A stretch of 43,063 nucleotides of DNA from positions 1 to 43,063 of the forward strand of contig JAPPGK010000093.1 in assembly GCA_028821405.1 (NCBI GenBank), given 5' to 3'. Positions within the stretch are counted from its first letter, which is position 1. Each line of letters starts with the position of its first letter. Under the pieces are notes generated by a model. The model did no database searches. It saw only the letters and a program-made list of their open reading frames with translations, and was not told the DNA's origin. The translations under genes and the position numbers were made by a program. Source of the DNA: Gammaproteobacteria bacterium (GTDB lineage Bacteria; Pseudomonadota; Gammaproteobacteria; Pseudomonadales; Azotimanducaceae). This document shows, piece by piece, positions 7,433 to 16,574 of the stretch.

Positions 7433-9238
7433 ATGTCCATTGCGAGCTTTTTTGGCAGGTTGTACTCGTGGGTGTCCCGTGCCTTCGCCTTTGCGCGGGT
7501 GACCCTCGCGAATCTCCTGGTGATTCTAGTCGTCGTGCTGTTGGTCATGATCTTCGCGTCGGGCACGGGCCGGGTCGAGGTGGCCGACGCGTCGGCGCTG
7601 CTCCTCGACCCCGGCGGGGCAATCGTCGAACAGGCCGGTGGGCAGGATCCCCTGGCCTTGCTCAGCGGGGGGGCGTTGCGCGAAACCCCCTTGAAGGACG
7701 TTCTCTCGGCCATCGACAAGGCGCGGACGGATGATCGCATCGACTCCCTCGTCCTCGACGTGTCCTCGCTTGGATCCGTGGCACCCGCCCAGCTTGAGGT
7801 GATCGGGGACGCCCTCGAGGCGTTCCGCGTCGACGGCAAGACCATCGTGGCCAAAAGCGACTTCTACGATCGCGACCAATACTATCTTGCAAGCTTCGCC
7901 GACGAGGTCATCATGCACCCCTTGGGCGAGGTCATGATCACCGGCTACGGCACGTTTCGCAGCTACTACGCCGGCTTGCTCGACAAACTCAAGGTCAACA
8001 TCCACGTCTTCCGCGTGGGCACCTACAAGGCGTTCGTCGAACCGTATACGCGCGGTGGCATGTCCGACGAAGCCAAGCAGGCGAACCGCACGATTGTCGA
8101 CGGCCTTTGGAACACCTTCGTCGAACGCGTCGCGGGAAACCGGGGGCTCGAACCGGCCGACGTGATCGCCTATGCCAACCGATACGACGAGCTGCTCCGC
8201 GACGCCGGTGGCGACAGCGCGCGTCTGGCCCTGGACTACGGACTCATCGACAAGCTGCTTGACCCCGAAGCGCTTGCCGATCACCTGAAAGGAATGACGG
8301 GTGGTGCCGACGCGTTTACCCACGTCGCCTTGGGCGACTACGTGGATCCCGACCTGCCACCGTTGTTCGGCAAGTCGGTGGCCGTCATCCCGCTGACGGG
8401 AACGATACTCACGGGCGATATGCCCCGTGGCTACATCGGCGCCGATACGGTGGCCAGCCTACTCGCCGATATACGAGACGACCCCCGGGTGGGTGCCGTG
8501 GTGCTGCGGATCGACTCGGGGGGCGGTAGTGCCTTCGCGTCCGAGCTGATCCGCGCGGAAGTCGCCCGCGTGCAGGCAGGGGGTATTCCGGTCGTGGTGT
8601 CCATGGCCGGAACCGCCGCCTCGGGGGGGTACTGGATCGCCGCGACCGCCGACGAAATCTGGGCCGCGCCGACAACCGTTACCGGTTCGATCGGCATATT
8701 CGCCATCGTGCCCACGTTCGAGGACGCCTTGGACGAAGTCGGGGTCAGACGGGACGGGGTCGCCACGGGGCCCTTCGTCGGCGCGCTCGATCCAATGGCG
8801 GGCGTCGGCGAGGCGATGGCTCGCGCACTGCAGTCGAATGTGGAATACGGCTATCGGCGCTTTATCGATCTCGTCGCCCGAGGTCGCGGCCTGGCGCACG
8901 AGGACGTCGAGTCAATCGCGCAAGGCCGGGTATGGCTCGGTGCCTCTGCCAAGGAGCATGGTCTCGTCGACAAACTTGGCCACTTGGATGACGCCATCGC
9001 GAGTGCCGCGTCGCTCGCGGGCCTCGACGACTACCAGGTTCGCTACATGGAGGAGCCGCTGTCGCCCCAGGAGATCCTGATGCGGCAGTTCCTCGACGGC
9101 GTCGGCTTCGGTGAGTCCTCGCGGCCGCTGCACGGTGCCTTGGGGGGTGCATTGTTCGGGGAGCTTAAGGACCTCGGGGCCCTCAATGACCCCCAGCACA
9201 TCTATGCCCTGTGCGAGGCATGCCCCGGCTACTACTGA
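7433..9238 (+). CDS. sppA: Signal peptide peptidase SppA, 67-kDa type
   Basis: 601 residues, the long two-domain form of SppA, an inner-membrane serine protease that degrades cleaved signal peptides in the periplasmic leaflet. One N-terminal membrane segment (about 25-43) is followed by two tandem crotonase-like domains. The expected Lys-Ser dyad is visible: K199 in [12 protein letters not shown] and S397 in [11 protein letters not shown], with [13 protein letters not shown] just before. The start is the ATG at 7433. The gene ends on the symporter stop, the two convergent frames overlapping by 7 nt. The 149-nt divergent region with murF contains a small GCTTG-CGCT-CAAGC hairpin at 7369-7382. 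Confidence 0.94.
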   Translation: MSIASFFGRLYSWVSRAFAFARVTLANLLVILVVVLLVMIFASGTGRVEVADASALLLDPGGAIVEQAGGQDPLALLSGGALRETPLKDVLSAIDKARTDDRIDSLVLDVSSLGSVAPAQLEVIGDALEAFRVDGKTIVAKSDFYDRDQYYLASFADEVIMHPLGEVMITGYGTFRSYYAGLLDKLKVNIHVFRVGTYKAFVEPYTRGGMSDEAKQANRTIVDGLWNTFVERVAGNRGLEPADVIAYANRYDELLRDAGGDSARLALDYGLIDKLLDPEALADHLKGMTGGADAFTHVALGDYVDPDLPPLFGKSVAVIPLTGTILTGDMPRGYIGADTVASLLADIRDDPRVGAVVLRIDSGGGSAFASELIRAEVARVQAGGIPVVVSMAGTAASGGYWIAATADEIWAAPTTVTGSIGIFAIVPTFEDALDEVGVRRDGVATGPFVGALDPMAGVGEAMARALQSNVEYGYRRFIDLVARGRGLAHEDVESIAQGRVWLGASAKEHGLVDKLGHLDDAIASAASLAGLDDYQVRYMEEPLSPQEILMRQFLDGVGFGESSRPLHGALGGALFGELKDLGALNDPQHIYALCEACPGYY

Positions 9239-10932
9239 CTCGCCCAATATTCGCGTACGGTGGACTTCATCTCCCGGGCGAGCAGGACGATTCCCAACAG
9301 GTTCGGTAGCGCCATCAACGCCAGGGTCACGGCGGATACGAGCCAGACGAGCGAGGTGTCGAGGACCGTCGCGAGGAAGAATGCGATCACGTACAGGGCT
9401 CGGTACGGCGTGATCCACCGGGTTCCGAAAAGATACGTGATGGCGCGGTCCCCGTAGTACGACCAGGCGACCGCGGTGCTGAACGCGAACAACACCAGGC
9501 CGAGAGTCACGGCGTATTGCCCGTAGTCGCCGAAGAAGCTTCGCTTGAAGGCTTCCGAAGTCAGGCGGACGGAATGCACCAGGGACTTGCCACGAAGCGT
9601 AACGCCTTGCGTGGCCAAGACACCCTCTTCGACCTCGACGGTCCCGCTGAAAGGCTCGCCGTTGGCCGCGAACAAACGAACCTCCTCGGCCACCGACCGT
9701 TTGTGCAACACGGTCACGACGCCGTCCAGCAGACGGCCGTCGGCGACCTCGAGAGTGCCCGTCGCTCGTTCAACCGCGCTGACGTTGTAGGCAATGCCGT
9801 CAAGCGTCACGGTGTCCGCATCGACGCCGTTCAGGTAGGCATGCAGGTTCGCGACATCGCCCGTGTCGGTGTCGGTGTAGACACCCATCAGGAACTGGGT
9901 GTCGAAGGTGTCGAACTCGTTGTCGAACTTGTCCTTCCATGCGCCGGACGCAAGGATGACGATCCCCGTCAACGTGCAGATCACCAGGGTGTCGAGGAAC
10001 GGTTCGAGGATCGAGACGAGCCCCTCGGACACGGGTTCGTCCGCTCGCGCCGACGCGTGGGCGATGGGGGCGGATCCCTGGCCCGCCTCGTTGGAGAAAA
10101 GACCCCGGTTCACCCCCCGGTTGAACGCGTACGCAAAGGTCGCGCCGAGAAATCCGCCTGCTGCCGCGGAACCGGTAAACGCGTCCTGGATCACTGCCAG
10201 GAAAGCCGGACCGACCTCGTGGTAGTTCGTCGCGAGTACCGCGAAAGCACCGATGGCGTAGAGGATGCCCATGACCGGGACGATCGCCGTTGCCACCCGC
10301 GCGATGCGCTTGATGCCGCCGATGATCACCAGCCCCAGCAAGGTGGCGAGGACCAGGCCGCTTGCCCAGGTCGGAATGTCGAACGAGGCGTTTAGACCCT
10401 CGGCCATGTTGTTGCTCTGGGGCATGTTCCCCGACCCCAGCGTGCTCAAGACCGTGGCCGCCGCGAAGAACACGGCGAGCCACTTCATGTTCAATCCACG
10501 CTCCATGAAGTACATGGGACCGCCCGCGATCTCGCCGTTGTCGTCCTTGACGCGGTACTTGTGGGAAATGGTCACTTCCACGAATTTCGTGGTCATGCCC
10601 ACGAACGCCGTGGCCCACATCCAGAACAGCGCAGCCGGGCCGCCCAGGAAGATCGCGAACGCGACGCCACCGATGTTCCCGGTGCCGACCGTGCCGGACA
10701 GCGCCGTGGACAGAGCCTGCAGATGCGTGGTGTCGCCCTCGGCATCCGGTCGCGTGTGGCGTCCCAGCAGAACGCCCCAGGCCCGTTTGAAATAGCGAAC
10801 CTGGGGGAAACCCAGATAGATCGTGAAAAAGCAGCCGACGCCGAGGAGAACCCAGGGGAAGTAGACGGCACGGCCGAGCATGCCGTCCAGGAAGACGAGA
10901 CCCTCCTCGATTGCCCATGTGACCGAGTCCAT
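9232..10932 (-). CDS. Alanine/glycine:cation symporter (AGCS) with large extra loop
   Basis: 566 residues from the ATG at 10932 (an in-frame start 11 codons earlier lacks support). Family signatures: [19 protein letters not shown] (83-101), [12 protein letters not shown], and [20 protein letters not shown] (271-290). These proteins import alanine or glycine with Na+ or H+. The usual length is about 450-480 residues; here about 125 hydrophilic residues (333-457) are inserted between the membrane helix ending [11 protein letters not shown] and the helix starting at LTSEAF. The insert is acidic, with a TDTDTGDV segment and alternating short strands. It is the last gene of a minus-strand run behind the phosphatase remnant. 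Confidence 0.88.
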   Translation of the reverse strand: MDSVTWAIEEGLVFLDGMLGRAVYFPWVLLGVGCFFTIYLGFPQVRYFKRAWGVLLGRHTRPDAEGDTTHLQALSTALSGTVGTGNIGGVAFAIFLGGPAALFWMWATAFVGMTTKFVEVTISHKYRVKDDNGEIAGGPMYFMERGLNMKWLAVFFAAATVLSTLGSGNMPQSNNMAEGLNASFDIPTWASGLVLATLLGLVIIGGIKRIARVATAIVPVMGILYAIGAFAVLATNYHEVGPAFLAVIQDAFTGSAAAGGFLGATFAYAFNRGVNRGLFSNEAGQGSAPIAHASARADEPVSEGLVSILEPFLDTLVICTLTGIVILASGAWKDKFDNEFDTFDTQFLMGVYTDTDTGDVANLHAYLNGVDADTVTLDGIAYNVSAVERATGTLEVADGRLLDGVVTVLHKRSVAEEVRLFAANGEPFSGTVEVEEGVLATQGVTLRGKSLVHSVRLTSEAFKRSFFGDYGQYAVTLGLVLFAFSTAVAWSYYGDRAITYLFGTRWITPYRALYVIAFFLATVLDTSLVWLVSAVTLALMALPNLLGIVLLAREMKSTVREYWASQ

Positions 10933-10936
10933 GCCG

Positions 10937-11335
10937 CTACCGGGGTTCCGGGAACAGGGCGGCACGCATCACGGCGTGCAGTTCATGCTGGTCCATGACA
11001 CCGCCTACCTCCGCGGATCCGGGCCCCGTTGCGTAGGCCGGGACATCTTCCCCGGCATGGGTTTCTGCGATCATCGGATGGGTCGCACGCTGCCGGTAGT
11101 CCGGATCGGTCGGATCGAGTTCGGTTTCCGGACGGCGGGCATGCTTGAACGCAAGCAGGTTCTCCTCCCCCGCAAGCCCCTTGTTCTGACCATCGAGAAT
11201 GCGCGCCGCAGTGACCGTCGAGAGCCCCATCCCATCGCCCACGAAGAGGATGACGCCCGGATTCGACGCCGCCTCCGCCGCCCACGCTACCGCAGGGACG
11301 CAAATGAGTAGAAGTGGATTCAATAGGCGTTGCAA
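10937..11335 (-). pseudogene. Internally deleted alkaline phosphatase
   Basis: 132 residues that join the two ends of an alkaline phosphatase in frame. Residues 1-65 are the normal N-terminus: a signal peptide ending AWA, then GVILFVGDGMGLSTVTAARI and GEENLLAFKH. Residues 66-132 are the normal C-terminus: RPE...DPDYRQ.A..PM..ETHAGEDV.AYATGPG...V.GVMDQ. The intervening region, normally some 300-plus residues and including the nucleophile motif DSAGTAT, is missing, with the junction near 11140. Only one metal-ligand Asp (GDGMG) and the His of THAGED remain, so it cannot be an active phosphatase. Translation may persist: the frame, signal peptide and stop are intact. It lies between gor and the symporter. 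Confidence 0.82.
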
Positions 11336-11356
11336 GACGTTGATTCTAAGTCCTCC

Positions 11357-12709
11357 TCATCGACGGGGCTCGCGCATCGCGACGAACTCCTCGGCCGCCG
11401 TCGGATGGATGCCGATGGTGGCATCGAAATCAGCCTTCGTCGCTCCCGCCTTGATGGCGACACCAAGGCCCTGGATGATCTCCCCCGCCTCGGGCCCGCA
11501 CATGTGTGCAGCGATGACCCGATCATCGTCGCCGTTGACGAGCAGCTTCATCATCGTTCGCTCCGCACGTCCCGTGATCGTGTGCTTCATCGGCTTGAAT
11601 GTCGACTCGTAGACAGCAAGGGTCGGGTGTTGCGCCCGCGCCGCCTCCTCCGTGGGTCCCACGGTGCCGATGTTGGGTTGACAGAAGATCGCGGTGGGCA
11701 CGTTCGCGTAGTCGACGCTCCGGCATTCGCCGTTGAACAGGTTGTGCGCAACACACATGCCTTCGGCAATGGCTACGGGCGTCAGCTGCAGGCGATCGAT
11801 CACATCGCCGATCGCAAAGATGTGGGCAACATTGGTCCGGTAGTAGCGGTCGACCGGGATCGCGCCGTCGGTTCCAACCAACACGCCCGCCGAGGCGAGG
11901 CCCAAGTCCGCACTCGCCGGCGCCCGGCCGGTAGCCACCATGACGAGATCGACGTCAAGCTGCGATCCGTCCTGGAACCGGCATTGCAGGTTGCGGCCCC
12001 GGCGAGACACCGACTCGATGTGCGTCTCGAACTTCAGTCCCACACCCTTGGCACCAATCTCCTCGGCGACGAAGCGCCGTATTCCCGCGTCGAACCCGCG
12101 TAGGAACAGTTCCCCCCGATAGGCCAGGGTCGCCTCGGCGCCGAGGCCCGCGAAGATGCCCGCGAACTCGACGGCGATGTAGCCGCCGCCGATTATCAGC
12201 ACGCGGTCTGGAAACTCATCGAGATAGAAGGCTTCGTTGGAAGTGATGGCGAGTTCGTTTCCGGGAAACGGGGGCACGATCGGCCAGCTACCGGTGGCAA
12301 TCAGGATGTTTCTGGCGGTCACCGTGCGCCCGCCCACGCTCACCTCCCGCGGCCCTGTGAGTAGCGCCCGGTGGGCGACGATCTCGACGCCGGCGTCATC
12401 GAGCAAAGCGTGGTAGACCCCGTTCAAGCGCTCGATCTCGCGGGTCTTGTTGTCACGCAAGGTCGGCCAATCGAAACCGGCATCGCCCGCGTGCCATCCA
12501 TAGGACCGGGCGTCGTCGAAGTCTTCGGCGAAATGCGATCCGTAGACGAACAGCTTCTTGGGCACACAGCCCACGTTCACACAAGTGCCCCCGAGGTATC
12601 GCTCCTCGGCGATGGCGACCCGCGCACCGAAACCCGCGGCCATTCGAGCCGCTCTTACGCCCCCGGATCCCGCGCCGATGACGAAGAGGTCGTAGTCGAA
12701 ATCCCGCAC
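11357..12709 (-). CDS. gor: Glutathione-disulfide reductase
   Basis: 450 residues from a GTG at 12709, chosen because GGGAGGA lies about 9-15 nt upstream and the protein then starts, as the family does, right before the FAD motif (YDLFVIGAGSGG). The longer frame back to 12925 adds 72 residues of non-conserved text. The redox disulfide is C43-C48 in GGTCVNVGCVPKKL; the NAD(P)H fold has GGGYIAVEFAGIF; the catalytic His-Glu is H435/E440 in GIHPTAAEE. It reduces GSSG to GSH with NADPH in the cytosol. Tandem order on the minus strand is gor, phosphatase remnant, symporter; the 20-nt gap after gor allows co-transcription. Confidence 0.93.
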   Translation of the reverse strand: MRDFDYDLFVIGAGSGGVRAARMAAGFGARVAIAEERYLGGTCVNVGCVPKKLFVYGSHFAEDFDDARSYGWHAGDAGFDWPTLRDNKTREIERLNGVYHALLDDAGVEIVAHRALLTGPREVSVGGRTVTARNILIATGSWPIVPPFPGNELAITSNEAFYLDEFPDRVLIIGGGYIAVEFAGIFAGLGAEATLAYRGELFLRGFDAGIRRFVAEEIGAKGVGLKFETHIESVSRRGRNLQCRFQDGSQLDVDLVMVATGRAPASADLGLASAGVLVGTDGAIPVDRYYRTNVAHIFAIGDVIDRLQLTPVAIAEGMCVAHNLFNGECRSVDYANVPTAIFCQPNIGTVGPTEEAARAQHPTLAVYESTFKPMKHTITGRAERTMMKLLVNGDDDRVIAAHMCGPEAGEIIQGLGVAIKAGATKADFDATIGIHPTAAEEFVAMREPRR

Positions 12710-12846
12710 GCCAGACCGTCCTCCCTTGGGACACACGCCAACGGGAGCGTAAGCGACCGGGCGCGAATGGTCCATGGAGGCGGCACGGACCGCTAGGCAA
12801 CTGGCGGTGCATTCGTTCCATGGAAACGCGCATCGTCTGCCGAGCC

Positions 12847-12861
12847 GCGTCCTAGGGACGC
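12847..12861. repeat. Hairpin in the gor-ugd divergent region
   Basis: GCGTCC-TAG-GGACGC is a perfect 6-bp stem with a 3-nt loop. It lies within the 262-nt region between gor and ugd (12710-12971), which also holds the palindrome TTCCATGGAA near 12817. A TCCATGGA core recurs near 12774, 19153 and 21546. No convincing promoter could be picked. Confidence 0.35.
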
Positions 12862-12971
12862 GCCCTCCGTAGTGCGGTGCTGGCTCGCTCGCGCGATAGT
12901 CGGGCATCGCGGATTCCGTTAGCATCGCGACGGTCGCGTTGCCGCCACGGATTTCGTTTCATGGGAGATTC

Positions 12972-14321
12972 ATGAACATCACGATCTTCGGTACCGGCTA
13001 TGTGGGCCTAGTGACCGGTGCCTGCTTTGCGGAGGTGGGAAACCACGTTGTCTGCGTGGACGTGGACCCGGAGAAGATCGCTTCCCTCAACGCGGGTCGC
13101 GTGCCCATCCACGAGCCGGGCCTGACACCCCTGGTGGCCAGCAACCAGGCGGCGGGGCGGCTGGCCTTCACAACCGATTCCAAGCGCGGTGTGGCGCACG
13201 CGGAAGTGGTGTTCCTAGCTGTGGGAACCCCGTCCCGCGCCGACGGTTCCATCGAGATGCAGCACGTGCGTTCGGCCGCTATATCCATCGGCGAGCATAT
13301 GCGCCGCCCCACCGTCGTAGCCAGCAAGTCCACCGTACCGGTGGGAACGGCCGCCGAGATACGACGAATCATCCAAGGCGAACTCACCCGGCGCGGCGTC
13401 GACGTTCGATTCTCCGTGGTGGCAAACCCGGAGTTTCTGAAGGAAGGCGCGGCCGTCGCGGACTTCATGAAGCCCGACCGCATTGTCCTCGGCTGCGACG
13501 ACGATGGCGCGCCTGCGGCACTGGAACGCCTCTATGCACCCTTTAACCGGAATCACGACAAGATCCTGCGGATGGATGTTCGGTCCGCGGAACTGACCAA
13601 GTACGCTGCCAACGTGATGCTCGCGACGCGGATCAGCCTGATGAACGAACTCGCGAACTTCGCCGATGCGGTTGGCGCCGACATCGAGGCCGTACGCCAC
13701 GGCATAGGATCGGATCCGCGGATCGGGTATCAGTTCATCTACGCGGGTTGCGGCTATGGCGGCTCGTGCTTTCCCAAGGACGTTCGCGCAATGGCGCACA
13801 TGGCCGCCGAAATCGGGCACGATGCCGCCATCGCCCGCAGCGTCGAGGCGGTGAACGAACGGCAGAAACGTGTGATCGTCGATAGGGTCATGGACTATTT
13901 CGACGGTAAGCTCGCGGGCCATACCTTGGCGCTGTGGGGGCTCGCGTTCAAGCCGAACACCGACGACATGCGCGAGGCACCCAGCCGGGTGCTCATGGAA
14001 GCAGCGTGGGCAGCGGGTGCGACGATTCGAGCCTACGATCCGGGAGCGGTTGACGAAGCAGCGAGGCTGTACGGCCCACGCGCAGATCTGGTCCTCTGCC
14101 GACACCGGGACGAGGTCCTTGCGGACGCGGATGCGCTGGTCGTCGTCACGGAATGGAACGAATTCAGGAGCCCGGATTTCAGTGCCGTCAAAGCAGCGCT
14201 CAAACATCCCGTCATATTCGACGGTCGCAATCTCTACGACCCGCAAGTGCTGGCATCGCTGGGGTTCACGCACATCGGGATCGGTCGCGGTCGCCATGCA
14301 GCCGCTGCTCCGAGCGCTTGA
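12972..14321 (+). CDS. ugd: UDP-glucose 6-dehydrogenase
   Basis: 449 residues; cytosolic enzyme oxidising UDP-glucose twice with NAD+ to UDP-glucuronate, a precursor for envelope or capsular polysaccharide. The ATG at 12972 follows GGGAGA and begins directly with MNITIFGTGYVGL, the NAD loop. The central part has ANPEFLKEGAAVADF, the catalytic cysteine is C266 in GYGGSCFPKD, and the C-terminal domain shows WGLAFKPNTDDMREAPS. GDP-mannose 6-dehydrogenase is the related alternative, but the catalytic-loop text fits UDP-glucose better. The next gene starts immediately after the stop (TGA-ATG), so translation is probably coupled. Confidence 0.92.
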   Translation: MNITIFGTGYVGLVTGACFAEVGNHVVCVDVDPEKIASLNAGRVPIHEPGLTPLVASNQAAGRLAFTTDSKRGVAHAEVVFLAVGTPSRADGSIEMQHVRSAAISIGEHMRRPTVVASKSTVPVGTAAEIRRIIQGELTRRGVDVRFSVVANPEFLKEGAAVADFMKPDRIVLGCDDDGAPAALERLYAPFNRNHDKILRMDVRSAELTKYAANVMLATRISLMNELANFADAVGADIEAVRHGIGSDPRIGYQFIYAGCGYGGSCFPKDVRAMAHMAAEIGHDAAIARSVEAVNERQKRVIVDRVMDYFDGKLAGHTLALWGLAFKPNTDDMREAPSRVLMEAAWAAGATIRAYDPGAVDEAARLYGPRADLVLCRHRDEVLADADALVVVTEWNEFRSPDFSAVKAALKHPVIFDGRNLYDPQVLASLGFTHIGIGRGRHAAAAPSA

Positions 14322-15797
14322 ATGACGCTCGTGCGGCACATGCGTGTCGTTGCGGCGATCGCCGGTCTCGCAACAGCCACGTGCGTGGGTGCGGCGATCG
14401 AGGACCGGGATTGGTGCATCACCTACACCGACCATTTCGAGGTCGTCTCGGATCTCCCGCGCGAAGAAGCCCTGGACCTGGTCGCCCATCTCGACCGCTT
14501 CCGATCCGCGGCAGGTGCGCTCTTGCCCGGCGAACCCCGTGCGGCGGGACCACCGCTCAAGCTGGTGGCATTCGAACGCCCTCGGGACTTCGCAACGGTT
14601 TTCAACAGCAGGCATGTCGCGGGGTTCACGCGTCCCTCCCTGGACCAGAGCTTGTTGGCTTCCGCGCCCGACCCGGGTGGCGGGCATCTCAACCGCAACG
14701 TCTTCCACGAATACATCCACTATCTTCTGCGCAGTCGCGCGGCACTCAACCTGCCCATCTGGTACGAAGAGGGATTCGCCTCGTACCTGGCGACGCTGAG
14801 CGTGGATCCGAGGGGCGTCGTAACCGTTGGGCGGGTCCCCTACGCCTACCTGAGAAGCGTCCTCGTTCCCCCGGGACTAAGCATCGAGGACGTCATACGC
14901 GAACGGTTCCAACTCGATCCGCGCCGTCACGACCTGTCCGACGTCTATGGCATTGCCTGGGCAATCGTCCGGTTTCTCCACCACGCCGAGGACGACCATG
15001 GCGAGCGTTATGCAAGCAGGTTGGGGGAGATGCTTGCGGCCATCGACGACGGTGCGACTAGTCAGCAAGCCCTTGAGTTGTCGCTGGGGCTGGACCTCGA
15101 GGGCCTCAAGAGCCGGTTGCGGACCTACTACGCCGACGATGAACTGCCGGTCTTCCGATTCAGGACGGAGTTGCGCGACAAGCTCTCGTTCCGCCGCGAT
15201 TGCCTCAATGCCGTGGAAACCCAATACCACCTCGCCGACGTGGCCGCGTTCCACCATCCCGCATTCGCCATCGACCGCTACAACCGGATCCTCGCGAAAG
15301 ACCCGGACCATATCGAAGCCCTGGTCGGGCTGTCGCGGCTGGAATCGAACGACCGAGCCGTGCGGTTCGCACGCAGGGCCTACGAACTCGATCCGACCCA
15401 CCCTGCCGCCGCCGTCCGCATGGCCGAGATGAAGGTCTTCGGTTGCCAAGCGGGCCGCATCGCCTGCGGCGACGCGCTCCCTGAGGCGATATCCCTCTAT
15501 ACCCGCGCATTGGATTCCGAAAGCCACGCCGTGGTCGCCACCTACGGCCTCGGCATCATCAGCCTCTACGTCCAGCGCCCGGACGACGCACTCGAATACC
15601 TCCGCACGGCCCACGCCCGGGCACCTTGGTCGCCGCAGATCAACTTCTACCTCGGTGAAGCCTATGGACAAACCGGCGCGCGGGATCGGGCGCGGATGCA
15701 CTTGAAGAAGACCGCCTACTGGCATCCCGACGAGTCCTGGCGCAGCAAGGCGAGCGAAGCGCTCGATCGCCTGGACGCGGCAAGGAAAGTTCCGTAG
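14322..15797 (+). CDS. Predicted secreted HExxH (gluzincin-like) protein with TPR repeats
   Basis: 491 residues; ATG directly abuts the ugd stop, and an ATG at 14340 would give a cleaner signal peptide (MRVVAAIAGLATATCVGA). The N-terminal domain has HEYIH at 129-133 and WYEEGFASY at 147-155, which together give the zinc site expected of a gluzincin metallopeptidase (two His, the general base Glu, a downstream Glu). The second half (about 300-485) contains TPR-like helical pairs, e.g. HPAFAIDRYNRILAKDPDH and ATYGLGIISLYVQRPDDAL. It resembles DUF1570/peptidase MA-like proteins. Its position behind ugd hints at a link with surface polysaccharide or envelope work, but that is inference. The stop codon is part of a GTAGGAGCG element. 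Confidence 0.72.
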   Translation: MTLVRHMRVVAAIAGLATATCVGAAIEDRDWCITYTDHFEVVSDLPREEALDLVAHLDRFRSAAGALLPGEPRAAGPPLKLVAFERPRDFATVFNSRHVAGFTRPSLDQSLLASAPDPGGGHLNRNVFHEYIHYLLRSRAALNLPIWYEEGFASYLATLSVDPRGVVTVGRVPYAYLRSVLVPPGLSIEDVIRERFQLDPRRHDLSDVYGIAWAIVRFLHHAEDDHGERYASRLGEMLAAIDDGATSQQALELSLGLDLEGLKSRLRTYYADDELPVFRFRTELRDKLSFRRDCLNAVETQYHLADVAAFHHPAFAIDRYNRILAKDPDHIEALVGLSRLESNDRAVRFARRAYELDPTHPAAAVRMAEMKVFGCQAGRIACGDALPEAISLYTRALDSESHAVVATYGLGIISLYVQRPDDALEYLRTAHARAPWSPQINFYLGEAYGQTGARDRARMHLKKTAYWHPDESWRSKASEALDRLDAARKVP

Positions 15798-15836
15798 GAG
15801 CGACCACCCCAACGCGTCCGGAGGGTAGGCGGTCGC
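15794..15836. repeat. REP-like element at the end of the peptidase gene
   Basis: GTAGGAGCGACC begins on the TAG stop of the preceding gene, and a GGTCGCCCG segment about 25 nt later can pair with its GCGACC. The same GTAGGARCG core occurs at 5869 and 41269. It fills most of the gap between convergent genes. Confidence 0.45.
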
Positions 15837-15857
15837 CCGTGTTGAACTGACGCGTCG

Positions 15858-16106
15858 TCAGCCCCCTTCGATCCGCTCCATGAAGAACACCTCGCTGCCG
15901 GGCGCGATCGGCTCCAGCCACGCATCCTGGTAGATCTGCCCGTTTATCGCGACGGCGGTCTTGCTCAGGACCTCCTCGATGCCAGGCCACTTCTCCTCGA
16001 GTGCGCGCACGAGTCCACGGTAGTTTCGGCATTCCACATCTACCTCCCGAACGCCCCCGGTGTTCGACGTCAGGTGATCCGGGAAAACGACCTTTACCGC
16101 TTGCAT
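15858..16106 (-). CDS. MoaD/ThiS-family sulfur carrier
   Basis: 82 residues, an ubiquitin-like small protein ending in Gly-Gly (ERIEGG), the tail that is adenylated and thiocarboxylated in MoaD and ThiS proteins. The ATG at 16106 is used because GGAGA sits just upstream; a longer frame to 16265 is unsupported. Typical parts are the strand-helix LVRALEEKWPGIEEVL, AINGQIYQDAWLEPI and the GSEVFFMERI segment before the tail. The length and the FF.ERI.GG ending fit a MoaD-like carrier more than ThiS, but partner genes (moaE, moeB, thiG) are absent nearby, and moaA is 10 kb away. The partner system, whether molybdopterin or another sulfur transfer, cannot be settled here. Confidence 0.72.
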   Translation of the reverse strand: MQAVKVVFPDHLTSNTGGVREVDVECRNYRGLVRALEEKWPGIEEVLSKTAVAINGQIYQDAWLEPIAPGSEVFFMERIEGG

Positions 16107-16233
16107 GGCTTCTCCAGCTAGAGCGCAAGTTAGCTCATCGAATTGTATCGGGGCACCGGGGGCATATGACAACCGGGTGGGTGGATACTGTAACGTTCGA
16201 ATCACAAGACCATCCGACCGTCCAAGACAAGCA

Positions 16234-16566
16234 GTGAAAAGCACGAATTTCGAAGCCGAGCTCAAGTCGCGGATCCGAGAGATCGCGAATCTCGGCGTCT
16301 ACGCCACGATCGCTCTCGCTGTCGGCGACACCCGTCTCACGGCGTTCGCCCTGGCCGACGGGAGGGTGCGCTTCGACGCCGACCTCAAGGCCGACGTGAC
16401 GTTTGTCTTCGACAGCGCGGCCACTGCGCTTGGTATCGTCACGGGATCGGAAGAGCCGATTGACGCCTTCATGGACGGCAGGTTCAGGGCCGATGGGCAC
16501 CTGCCCCTCGCCTTCGTTCTGTTGGGTTTGTTCAGACCGGGCGTCGACGCCGCACCGCCGCCATGA
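16234..16566 (+). CDS. SCP2 sterol-binding-domain-like small protein
   Basis: About 110 residues from a GTG at 16234; a GTG at 16177 is another possibility and no strong ribosome site favours either. The pattern DLKADVTFVFDSAATALGIV...EPIDAFMDGRFRADGHLPLAF resembles the SCP-2 sterol-transfer fold (strand, helix, then the AFMDGR.R.DG segment). Related proteins carry lipids or, as UbiJ, support ubiquinone synthesis, but nothing places this one in a pathway. It is divergent from the sulfur carrier and convergent with nudC, ending 8 nt before the nudC stop. Confidence 0.5.
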   Translation: MKSTNFEAELKSRIREIANLGVYATIALAVGDTRLTAFALADGRVRFDADLKADVTFVFDSAATALGIVTGSEEPIDAFMDGRFRADGHLPLAFVLLGLFRPGVDAAPPP

Positions 16567-16574
16567 TCAGCCCG

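Noticed and set aside
10937-11335. Frameshifted, not deleted, alkaline phosphatase
   Set aside because: The missing middle would need about 1 kb of sequence; the two ends are joined directly in one frame with no room for it in any other frame.
11357-12925. 72-residue N-terminal extension of glutathione reductase
   Set aside because: The extension is Arg/Ala/Pro-rich and unlike the family, and a GTG at 12709 has a strong ribosome-binding site and gives the normal length.
13215-14720. A 501-codon minus-strand open frame opposite ugd
   Set aside because: It mirrors the codon structure of ugd in GC-rich DNA, has no recognisable motif, and would run through the start of the peptidase gene. Similar long antisense frames opposite the symporter (9517-10395), clpB and lolC were rejected for the same reason.
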